DNA from: Bin103 sp002238925
GTDB lineage: Bacteria > Spirochaetota > Spirochaetia > SZUA-6 > Bin103
Length of the DNA stretch: 64,000 nucleotides
Assembly: GCA_965208065.1 (NCBI GenBank)
Contig: OZ242313.1
Span: 4,154,001 to 4,218,000, forward strand
Direction: 5' to 3'
Numbering within the stretch: the stretch's first letter is position 1; the number at the start of each line of letters is the position of its first letter. The translations under genes and the position numbers were made by a program. The notes beneath the pieces are model-generated. The model was given only the letters and a program-made list of their open reading frames with translations. It was not told where the DNA came from and did no database searches. Of this stretch, positions 53,199 through 60,188 are shown in pieces.

Positions 53199-53262
53199 AT
53201 AGAGTCAACTCCAGGCTACCGCAGTGAGCACGCCACCGGCACACCCGCGCATTCCCTACGGC
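53157..53262 (+). repeat. Duplicated segment, copy B
   Basis: This is a diverged copy of 49640-49735. It carries the TAGAGT box, GTG and the codons STPPAHPRIPYG, after which homology to the DUF1703 gene stops. A 12-nt unit (TTGTCTCTGGCA) is partly doubled near its start. It cuts off the FG-GAP gene and is followed directly by a permease remnant. Confidence 0.8.
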
Positions 53263-53390
53263 CATGATGGTCAGGCACAGGCCAGGCCAGAGCGCCAGCC
53301 TCGGACCCTGCCGCATGGAATTGGCGCCCGTCGCGGCGGAGCATGGCACCCCAGCTCGGAACATCGGCGGCAGACCGAAGCCCCGCATCA
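53263..53390 (-). pseudogene. Fragment of a DppC-like permease gene
   Basis: Read on the minus strand in two frames it gives GFGLPP, DVPSWGAMLRRDGRQF and RLALWPGLCLTIMAV, the same order as the C-terminal segment of the DppC-like protein at 45008 (GFGLPPSVPSWGAMLSREG, then LAFWPGVALTVTV). Frameshifts and the missing ends show it is decayed. Confidence 0.7.
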
Positions 53391-53395
53391 GTTGA

Positions 53396-53424
53396 TTGAC
53401 GGCACATGGCAACAGCGTTATATT
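53396..53424 (+). promoter_or_regulatory. Promoter of the toxin-antitoxin pair
   Basis: TTGACG (53396-53401), a 17-nt spacer and TATATT (53419-53424); both boxes are one base from consensus. This is the best promoter match in the window. Confidence 0.65.
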
Positions 53425-53435
53425 CGCATGCAATA

Positions 53436-53453
53436 AGCATCGAAAACGATGCT
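53436..53453 (+). promoter_or_regulatory. Palindrome, likely antitoxin operator
   Basis: AGCATCG, AAAA, CGATGCT: a 7-bp inverted repeat 12 nt after the -10 box and 14 nt before the antitoxin start. Phd/YefM antitoxins usually bind such palindromes to autoregulate, so this is a probable operator; a second small palindrome, GCATGC, is at about 53427-53432. Confidence 0.55.
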
Positions 53454-53467
53454 CGGGGAGGCGTGTA

Positions 53468-53749
53468 GTGGACATCACAAAGGATATTCGGCCGCTCACC
53501 GAGTTCAAGCGCGATACGGCGCGCTTCGTTTCTCACCTGAAGGAATCGGGGCGACCCTCCGTTTTGACCGTGAACGGCAGACCCGAACTGGTGGTGATTC
53601 ATGCCCAGGCTTGGCAGGAGGTTCAGGATCAACTCGACTATGCCGCCGCGGTGGCCGGCATCCGCAAGGGGCTCGGTCAGATCCGCGACGGAAACGGTGT
53701 TCCTGCGTCGGCCTTTTTCGAGGAGTTTGCCACCCACACCGCCGAGTAG
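53468..53749 (+). CDS. Phd/YefM-family antitoxin
   Basis: A 93-residue antitoxin. The N-terminal DNA-binding fold is plain: DIRPLTEFKRDTARFVSHLK, then SGRPSVLTVNGRPELVVI and the AQAWQEVQDQLDYAAAVAGI helix. The acidic C-terminal part (SAFFEEFATHTAE) would wrap and neutralise the toxin. The GTG at 53468 has GGGGAGG upstream and directly follows a promoter and palindrome, consistent with autoregulation by the toxin-antitoxin complex. The toxin gene begins at its stop codon. Confidence 0.87.
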   Translation: MDITKDIRPLTEFKRDTARFVSHLKESGRPSVLTVNGRPELVVIHAQAWQEVQDQLDYAAAVAGIRKGLGQIRDGNGVPASAFFEEFATHTAE

Positions 53750-53751
53750 TG

Positions 53752-54060
53752 GTGAAGCGCTTCAGCGTTATCATCACCCCGTTCGCTGCCGCCAACATTC
53801 GGGAGGCGCACGAGTGGTTGTCGGCGAGGAACCCTGCCTACGCAAAGCGGTGGCTCACGGCGATTCGAGACCAGATCCAGGGCCTCGACACGCTGCCGGA
53901 AGCCCACCCCGTGGCTGCGGAAAGCGCTGCCTTCGACGATGAGATTCGCCAAGTGCTGGTAGGGCGTGGTACGCCCTGGAAGGTGTTCTTCACGGTCCGG
54001 GGACCAACTGTCCACGTGCTTCACGTCAGGCACGGTGCTCGCGACGCCTGGCGTCCCTGA
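53752..54060 (+). CDS. RelE/ParE-family toxin
   Basis: A 102-residue toxin. VIITPFAAANIREAHEWLSA, then NPAYAKRWLTAIRDQIQGL and a C-terminal beta sheet with VFFTVRGPTVHVLHVRHGAR match the RelE/ParE superfamily; the late Arg/His residues resemble those that act on ribosome-bound mRNA in RelE or position ParE on gyrase. The partner overlap (stop TAG 53747-53749, starts GTG 53749 or 53752) is typical for this type of operon. Which target it has cannot be told from sequence alone. Confidence 0.85.
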   Translation: MKRFSVIITPFAAANIREAHEWLSARNPAYAKRWLTAIRDQIQGLDTLPEAHPVAAESAAFDDEIRQVLVGRGTPWKVFFTVRGPTVHVLHVRHGARDAWRP

Positions 54061-54136
54061 GAGTCGTCCGTGGGTGCGGTGGCTCGGCACCCCGCGGTTC
54101 GGACGGGATGACGCAGATAGAGTAAGGAGAGACACG

Positions 54137-54895
54137 ATGATCGAGATTGCGAGACGGGAGATTGCCGGCATTCCATGCCTGGCGCTGCGCGAGACGCGCG
54201 TAGCCGAGGCGCCGGTGGTGGTTCACTACCACGGCTGGACAGGGAACAAGGGCAGCGCCGAGACGCCGGACCAGTCGCTGGTGCAGTTGGCCTCGGCCGG
54301 CTTCCTGGTGGTCGCCCCGGATTGCCACGAACACGGCGAGCGGCGCACCGACGCGTGGTTCCGGGCCCAGTTCAACGGCTGGGCGTTCGTGTGCGAGGCG
54401 ATGGACCGCACCCGCAGCGAGGCGCCGGCACTGTTCGAAGCGGTGCTGGCGCTGCCGCACAGCCGCGCCGACCGGCCTCAGGTCAGCGGCCTGTCGATGG
54501 GCGGACTGATCGCCCAGATGGTGTTCGCCGAGAACCGCTCGCTGGCGGCGATGGTGTCGGTGGTGGGCCGTTCCAGCTTCTTCCAGGCCGACGAGTGGTG
54601 CCGGCAGGCGCAGCGCGGCACCCGGTGGGATTCGTGGTGCGCCGAGTACGCAACCCAGTCCCATCCGGAGTGGTTCGCCGGCCGGCCGGTGCTGTTCGTC
54701 GACGGCGGCCAGGACACCGACTGTCCGGCCGCCACCAACGCGGAGACGGTGCGGCTGATCAACGCCCGCGGCGGTCAGGCGGAGCACTTCGTCGACCCGG
54801 AGGTGGGACACGCCTTCTCGCCGAGCATGCGCGCCAAGTTCGTAAGCTGGCTGATCGGCCACGGCGCGCCGCCGCTGGCACCACCCACGATTTGA
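54137..54895 (+). CDS. Alpha/beta hydrolase (dienelactone hydrolase-like)
   Basis: A 252-residue alpha/beta hydrolase. HYHGWTGNKG gives the oxyanion region, GLSMGGLIAQ the Ser nucleophile, VDGGQDTDCP the acid and VGHAFSP the His. It lacks a signal peptide and is probably a cytosolic esterase or peptidase-like enzyme of the YitV/DLH group. AAGGAG precedes the ATG at 54137. It stands between the toxin-antitoxin pair and a sugar importer operon and has no clear partners. Confidence 0.83.
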   Translation: MIEIARREIAGIPCLALRETRVAEAPVVVHYHGWTGNKGSAETPDQSLVQLASAGFLVVAPDCHEHGERRTDAWFRAQFNGWAFVCEAMDRTRSEAPALFEAVLALPHSRADRPQVSGLSMGGLIAQMVFAENRSLAAMVSVVGRSSFFQADEWCRQAQRGTRWDSWCAEYATQSHPEWFAGRPVLFVDGGQDTDCPAATNAETVRLINARGGQAEHFVDPEVGHAFSPSMRAKFVSWLIGHGAPPLAPPTI

Positions 54896-54985
54896 CGGGA
54901 CGGCGGCGCGCCGAACGTGGCGCATCGGCCGGACTGGACGAGAGCGCCGTCCGGGTAGTCCTCGATCTCCTCGACCTGCTCGTGA

Positions 54986-55014
54986 TTGACGGCGCTCTGG
55001 CGCGCCCTTAGAGT
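54986..55014 (+). promoter_or_regulatory. Promoter of the sugar importer operon at 55051
   Basis: TTGACG (54986-54991), 17 nt, TAGAGT (55009-55014); the ATG is 37 nt downstream with GAGGAGG between. Confidence 0.5.
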
Positions 55015-55050
55015 GGGGCACCTTACGCAGTTGCCTGAGGAGGATTACTC

Positions 55051-56280
55051 ATGCGAAGAAGAGCAATACTGGTTGCCGCCGTCGCCTTGGCGGGCGGCCT
55101 GATCTGGGCGCAACAGCTCGCGGCGCAGCGCGTCACGGTGACCGTGTCGTTGGGCGCCTCGGAGGTGCACGACGGCTGGTACCGGCTGTACGAAGAGCAG
55201 CACCCGAACGTCAAGATCGAGAGCTTCGTGGTGCCGGGCGCCTCGATGGAGGACTTTCTGCGCGCCCGTGCCGCCGCCGGCACCCTGCCCGACCTGTTCG
55301 CGATCAACAGCAACGCGTTCGGCCACAAATTCATGGCGGACGGCTTCGCGGCTGACCTCGCCGACACCGCGGCCGCGGCCAACACCCTGCCGGGGCTGCG
55401 TGAACCGTTCACCACGCCTGCCGGGCAGGTGTACGGCATTCCGGTGGGCACCGCCACCACCTGGATGTACTACAACCGCGACCTGATCGCCGAGGCCGGC
55501 ATCGCGTCGATCCCCACCACCTGGGACGAGTTCATCGCGGCGCTCGAAAAGCTCAAGAGCAACCGCATCGCCGGCACCATCATCGACAAGGACGGCTTCG
55601 GCAACACCTGGTTCAGCTACATCTTCGCCCAGAAGGTAGTGCCGGGCGAACCCGACTTCGTCGCCAAGATCGAGCGCGGCGAGTTCGACTTCACGCAGGC
55701 CGGCGTGGCCGACATCTTCACCAAGGTGAAGTACCTGACCGACAACGGCCTGGCCCACAAGGCATTCCTGAGCACCAACAACGCGCAAGCCTCCAGCCTG
55801 TTCCTGCAGGGACGGGCGGCGACCTACTTCGCCGGCAGTTGGCAGGCCAGCCAACTGCTCGACGGCGACGTCGACGCCGGCATCTTCTTCCCGGCCGTCA
55901 AGGACGCCGGCGAAGCGACCATGGGCGTGCTGGTGCCGGAGACCGGCGCCGGCATCAATGCCGCGTCCGAGAACCTGGACGCCGCCCTCGCGCTGCTCGA
56001 CTGGATGTTCGGGGAAGGCTACGCGTTCTACCAGAACGGCATGGGCAACATTCCGAGCGTCGTCGAGGTGATGGGCGAGGTGAAGCTCGATCCGCGCGTG
56101 ATCCGCGTGCTCGACGAGGTGAAGGGCTACCCGCAGACGCGGCTGTGGTTCCAGTACCTGCCGTCCGAGACCCTGCCCCTGGTCAACAAGCTGCTCGACG
56201 AGGTGTTGCTCGGCGACCTGACTCCTCAGGAGGCGGCGCAGGAGCTGCACAACGCGGCCCGCGACGCCGTGATGCAGTAG
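55051..56280 (+). CDS. Sugar ABC importer solute-binding protein (family 1)
   Basis: A 409-residue binding protein. The signal peptide MRRRAILVAAVALAGGLIWA precedes a family 1 domain with VYGIPVGTATTWMYYNRDLI and AGSWQASQLLDGDV. It would pick up an oligosaccharide for the two permeases just downstream. TGAGGAGG before ATG 55051 is a strong ribosome binding site. A 13-bp perfect stem-loop (56288-56319) lies between its stop and the first permease. With 56325-58057 this is a complete importer apart from the ATPase. Confidence 0.9.
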   Translation: MRRRAILVAAVALAGGLIWAQQLAAQRVTVTVSLGASEVHDGWYRLYEEQHPNVKIESFVVPGASMEDFLRARAAAGTLPDLFAINSNAFGHKFMADGFAADLADTAAAANTLPGLREPFTTPAGQVYGIPVGTATTWMYYNRDLIAEAGIASIPTTWDEFIAALEKLKSNRIAGTIIDKDGFGNTWFSYIFAQKVVPGEPDFVAKIERGEFDFTQAGVADIFTKVKYLTDNGLAHKAFLSTNNAQASSLFLQGRAATYFAGSWQASQLLDGDVDAGIFFPAVKDAGEATMGVLVPETGAGINAASENLDAALALLDWMFGEGYAFYQNGMGNIPSVVEVMGEVKLDPRVIRVLDEVKGYPQTRLWFQYLPSETLPLVNKLLDEVLLGDLTPQEAAQELHNAARDAVMQ

Positions 56281-56287
56281 ACTCGCG

Positions 56288-56319
56288 GAGCGCAGGGTGA
56301 GCCGCTTCACCCTGCGCTC
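56288..56319 (+). terminator. Perfect 13-bp stem-loop between binding-protein and permease genes
   Basis: GAGCGCAGGGTGA pairs with TCACCCTGCGCTC across a 6-nt loop, ending 5 nt before the permease ATG. The stem covers the place where a ribosome binding site would sit. No T tract follows. Confidence 0.65.
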
Positions 56320-56324
56320 ACCGT

Positions 56325-57218
56325 ATGCAGATCAAGTACCATCAACAGCGCTTCATCGCCGGCCTCCTGTTCGTGGTGCCGGCGCTAGCCGTGGCGGGCG
56401 TGTTCTTCGTCTACCCGATCGCCCTTACCCTGCGCTACAGCTTCACCAACTGGGACGGCCTGTTTCCGCAGGCGGAGTGGGTCGGCCTGAAGAACTTCGC
56501 CGTGGTGCTCGGCGAGCGTTCCATCAAGCGGGTGTTCTTCAACACCTTCTATCTGGTGGTGCTGTACGTGCCGGTGCTCAACGTGCTGGCGGTGCTGATC
56601 GCCGTGCACATCCACAACGTGGTGCGGTTCCGGAACGTCTACAAGGCGATCATGTACCTGCCGCAGATGCTGTCGCTGACCGTGGTCGGGTTCGTGTGGA
56701 AGGTGATCTACTCGTATGACGGCGGGCTGATCAACGAGGCGATGATCCTGCTCGGCCTGGAGTGGTATACCCAGGACTGGCTCGGGCAGCGGGGCACCGT
56801 GCTGCCGGCGATGAGCCTGACCATCGTGTGGTCCGCGCTCGGTTACTTCATCCTCATCTATCTGGCGGGGTTGAACGCGATCCCGCGCGAACTGTACGAG
56901 TCCGCCGACGTCGACGGCGCCGGCCCGTTGAAGCAGTTCCTGTTCATCACCATCCCGATGCTGGCGCAGGCGATCACCATCAGCGTGACGCTGTCCGCGA
57001 TCGGCATCCTGGGGCTGTTCGACCTGCCGTTCGTGCTCACCGAAGGCGGCCCCGGCTACCTGTCGGAAACGCTTGCGCTACGCGTCTACATGTACGCGTT
57101 CGCGCAGTTACGCGTCGATTACGGGCTGGCGATGGCGGTGATCCTGGGCATCATCTCGGTGCTCGCGGCGCTGATCCTGCTGAAGCTGTTCCGCAAGCGC
57201 GAGGAGGTATACGGCTGA
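56325..57218 (+). CDS. Sugar ABC importer permease (MalF/UgpA-like)
   Basis: A 297-residue permease of six spans. It starts MQIKYHQQRFIAGLLFVVPA; the EAA loop is ELYESADVDGAGPLKQFLFI and LTEGGPGYLSETLALRVYM is the standard pre-final-span motif. No ribosome binding site is free upstream because the hairpin covers it, so translation may depend on reinitiation or hairpin opening. It overlaps the next permease start by one base (TGATG). Confidence 0.9.
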   Translation: MQIKYHQQRFIAGLLFVVPALAVAGVFFVYPIALTLRYSFTNWDGLFPQAEWVGLKNFAVVLGERSIKRVFFNTFYLVVLYVPVLNVLAVLIAVHIHNVVRFRNVYKAIMYLPQMLSLTVVGFVWKVIYSYDGGLINEAMILLGLEWYTQDWLGQRGTVLPAMSLTIVWSALGYFILIYLAGLNAIPRELYESADVDGAGPLKQFLFITIPMLAQAITISVTLSAIGILGLFDLPFVLTEGGPGYLSETLALRVYMYAFAQLRVDYGLAMAVILGIISVLAALILLKLFRKREEVYG

Positions 57219-58057
57219 TGGCGACGCCCGGCCATCGGCGCAGATCCAGGCTGGTCTCGAACGCCATTCTGGCGTTCTTCTGCGTGCTGACGTTCCTGCC
57301 GGTCTGGTACTTCCTGAATAACGCGTTCAAGGAGGAGAAGTACGTCTACCAGAGCCCGCTTACCATCACGCCGGAGCAGTTCACCACCGAGAACGTGGTG
57401 CGGGCGTTCAACCACATCAAGTACGCCCGCTCGTTTCTGAACAGCGTGATCTTCGTCACCACCTCGTGTGCGCTGCTGGTGTTCCTGTCGTCGCTCGCTT
57501 CCTTTGCCATCGCGGTGGTACGGGGCAGGCTGCTGGGCGCCATCTACGTCGGGTTCGTGCTGATGATCACCCTGCCGTTCGGCCTGGCGATGATCCCGCT
57601 GGTGTCGCTGCTCCGGGACCTGGGCCTGCTGAACACCTACCTGGGGACGTCGCTGGTGTACACCGCCACCGCCATACCGTTCGCGGTGTTCCTGTACACC
57701 GGCTACATCAGGACCATCCCGCGCGACTTCGAAGACGCGGCCAGAATCGACGGCTGCGGCCTGCTGCGCACCTTCACGTCGGTGTACCTGCCGCTGCTCG
57801 GCACGGTCACCATCACCCTGCTGATCCTGCGCGGCGTGGCGATCTACAATGACCTGCTGATCCCGCTGCTGACCATCAGCGACGTGTTCAGGGTGCCGCT
57901 GGCGCTGCGCCTGTACTCGTTCGCGACCGAGCGCATCATCCAGTGGGAGCTGCTGTTCGCCGGCACCTTCCTGGTGAGCATCCCGGTCATCGTCGCGTTT
58001 CTGTTCCTGCAGCGGTTCATTACCAGCGAGGCGATCGGCGGCGCCATCAAGGGCTGA
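57218..58057 (+). CDS. Sugar ABC importer permease (MalG-like)
   Basis: A 279-residue permease that pairs with the preceding gene. The EAA loop is RDFEDAARIDGCGLLRTFTS, and LQRFITSEAIGGAIKG is the usual MalG-type end. The GAGGAGGT site lies in the end of the upstream gene and the two genes share an A (TGATG). After its stop at 58057, 93 nt follow to the peptide-type importer. Confidence 0.92.
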   Translation: MATPGHRRRSRLVSNAILAFFCVLTFLPVWYFLNNAFKEEKYVYQSPLTITPEQFTTENVVRAFNHIKYARSFLNSVIFVTTSCALLVFLSSLASFAIAVVRGRLLGAIYVGFVLMITLPFGLAMIPLVSLLRDLGLLNTYLGTSLVYTATAIPFAVFLYTGYIRTIPRDFEDAARIDGCGLLRTFTSVYLPLLGTVTITLLILRGVAIYNDLLIPLLTISDVFRVPLALRLYSFATERIIQWELLFAGTFLVSIPVIVAFLFLQRFITSEAIGGAIKG

Positions 58058-58150
58058 CCGCGGCAACCTGCGGCAACCGCGGCCGGGCGATCTTCATCCC
58101 GCGCGCGTACTGTGCTACAGTCCCGCCATCCGGGAACGGACTGAACCAGC

Positions 58151-59146
58151 ATGCGCGCCTACATCATCAGACGGCTTCTCCTGACGTTTCCGACCCTGTT
58201 CATCGTCAGTTTCGTGATATTCGCCGTGATCCGGTTCATGCCCGGCGACATCGTGGACGCCGAGATCTCGCAGATGCAGGAGATCGGCGTATCGCAGGCA
58301 TCGCTGGAGCAGGCCCGCGGCGAGCTCATGAAGAAGTACGGACTCGACGTGTCGATCTTCGCTCAGTATGGACGCTGGATTGGGGTGTACCCGCAAGCAG
58401 ACGGCAGAGTGAGCGGACTCCTGCAAGGCGATTTTGGCACCTCGTTCCGGCGCCACACGCCGGTGCTTCGGGATATCGCAATCCGGTGGCCGGTTACCCT
58501 CGAACTCGGCTTGATCGCGTTCATTATTGCGAACATTGTGTCGATACCGATCGGTGTGTACTCGGCGCTGCGCCAAGACACGATAAGCGATTACCTGGTG
58601 CGCAGCTTCGCCATCTTGTGCATGGCGGTTCCGAGCTTCTGGTTGGGCACCATGATCGTTGTGTTTCCGTCCCTGTGGTGGGGTTATTCGCCGCCCATCA
58701 TGTACACCAGGATGACCGAAGACCTGTTCGAAAACCTGGAGATGTTTTTCGTACCCTCGGTCGTTCTGGGTCTTGCAATGACCGGCGGCACGATGCGCAT
58801 GACGCGCACCATGATGCTGGAGGTGCTGCGCCAGGACTACGTGCGCACGGCATGGGCAAAGGGGCTCCGGGAACGTGCGGTGGTAATGCGGCACGCGCTC
58901 AAGAACGCGTTCATACCGGTGATTACACTGATCGGCTACACGTTGCCGGTGATGATCGGAGGGGCCGTAATCATAGAGCAGATCTTCAGCCTTCCCGGCA
59001 TGGGACGCCTCCTGATAGACGCCACCCTGACGCGCGACTACACGGTGATCAGCGGCATCATGCTGGTGTTCGGCCTCGGCATGGTGCTGATCAACCTGGC
59101 GGTCGACCTTACCTACGGAATCCTCAACCCGAAGGTCAGGCCGTGA
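58151..59146 (+). CDS. Peptide/nickel-type ABC importer permease (DppB-like)
   Basis: A 331-residue permease. MRAYIIRRLLLTFPTLFIVS is the family N-terminus. MRMTRTMMLEVLRQDYVRTA is nearly identical to the paralogue at 45888, as are the WWGYSPP and GAVIIEQIFSLPGMGRL segments. The two systems probably arose by duplication. It begins a set of permeases and binding protein (58151-61922) in the order B, C, A, whereas the other locus is A, B, C. No ATPase genes follow. Confidence 0.92.
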   Translation: MRAYIIRRLLLTFPTLFIVSFVIFAVIRFMPGDIVDAEISQMQEIGVSQASLEQARGELMKKYGLDVSIFAQYGRWIGVYPQADGRVSGLLQGDFGTSFRRHTPVLRDIAIRWPVTLELGLIAFIIANIVSIPIGVYSALRQDTISDYLVRSFAILCMAVPSFWLGTMIVVFPSLWWGYSPPIMYTRMTEDLFENLEMFFVPSVVLGLAMTGGTMRMTRTMMLEVLRQDYVRTAWAKGLRERAVVMRHALKNAFIPVITLIGYTLPVMIGGAVIIEQIFSLPGMGRLLIDATLTRDYTVISGIMLVFGLGMVLINLAVDLTYGILNPKVRP

Positions 59147-59167
59147 GCGCACCGGGCGGGGTGGAAC

Positions 59168-60142
59168 GTGGCCGATAGCGGAGTCGAACAGGTGCGGGAA
59201 GGCGCGGTCGACAGCGCGGACGGCGCGCGCGGCGGCAGCGGGGCTGGGCAGTTCTTCAGGCGGCTGCTGACCGAAAAGCCGCTCGGGACGGTCGGTGCGG
59301 TGATCACGCTGCTGTTGCTCCTTACCGGCATTTTCGCGGACGTGTTGGCGCCCTACGGGTTCAACGAGACGGAGGTCGGCGATTTCCTGCAGCCGCCGTC
59401 GCGGCAATTCTGGCTGGGCACCGACAACCTGGGCCGGGACGTGCTCAGCCGCGTCATCTACGGTGCGCGGATTTCGATGGTGGTCGGGCTCGCGGCTACC
59501 ACGGTCAGTACCCTGATCTCGACGGCAATCGGCCTGTTGTGCGGCTACTGGGGCGGCAAGTTCGACCTGGTGGTGCAGCGCTTCGTGGACGGTTGGATGT
59601 GCCTGCCGTACCTGCCCATCCTGATGGTCGTGATGGCGATCGTCGGACCCGGACTGCTCGGCCTGATCATCGTGATGGGGGTGTCGGGAGGCATCGGCGG
59701 CTCACGCTTCTCGCGCAGCGTGGTAATCAACATCAAGGAGAATTCCTACCTGGAGGCCTCGGTGGCGATCGGCGGCTCCACTTCGAGAGTGTTGTTTCGG
59801 CACATCCTGCCCAACATTCTGGCCCCCATCATCATCAGCTTTTCGCTCGCCGTACCGGGTGTCATTCTGGGCGAAGCATCGCTCAGCTTCCTCGGCTTCG
59901 GCATCCCGCCGCCGGCGCCGAGCTGGGGCGGTATGTTGAGCGGCAGCGGGCGCCGGTTCATGTTCAACGCGCCGTGGATGGTGATCTGGCCGGGGCTGGC
60001 GTTGAGCATCGTAGTGTACGGCGTGAACATGTTCGGCGACGCGGTCCGCGACCTGCTCGATCCGCGCCTGCGCGGCGGCGCGGGCAGCTATCGCGCGCAA
60101 GGCTCCAGGCGCCGCGCCCGAGAGCGCGTTGAATCAGCTTGA
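59168..60142 (+). CDS. Peptide/nickel-type ABC importer permease (DppC-like)
   Basis: A 324-residue permease, close to the protein at 45008. LGTDNLGRDVLSRVIYGARIS and GEASLSFLGFGIPPPAPSWGG identify it. The N-terminal 35 residues are an acidic and Gly-rich extension before the first span. The GTG at 59168 starts 21 nt after the DppB-like stop. It is followed by the intact binding-protein gene after 46 nt. Confidence 0.92.
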   Translation: MADSGVEQVREGAVDSADGARGGSGAGQFFRRLLTEKPLGTVGAVITLLLLLTGIFADVLAPYGFNETEVGDFLQPPSRQFWLGTDNLGRDVLSRVIYGARISMVVGLAATTVSTLISTAIGLLCGYWGGKFDLVVQRFVDGWMCLPYLPILMVVMAIVGPGLLGLIIVMGVSGGIGGSRFSRSVVINIKENSYLEASVAIGGSTSRVLFRHILPNILAPIIISFSLAVPGVILGEASLSFLGFGIPPPAPSWGGMLSGSGRRFMFNAPWMVIWPGLALSIVVYGVNMFGDAVRDLLDPRLRGGAGSYRAQGSRRRARERVESA

Positions 60143-60188
60143 CAAAACCGGCAGATTCTGTCAGACAAACCATGAAGGAGTTTCACTA

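Noticed and set aside
53224..53436. A small gene starting with STPPAHPRIPYG
   Set aside because: The first codons are copied from the DUF1703 gene, and the rest is antisense permease remnant.
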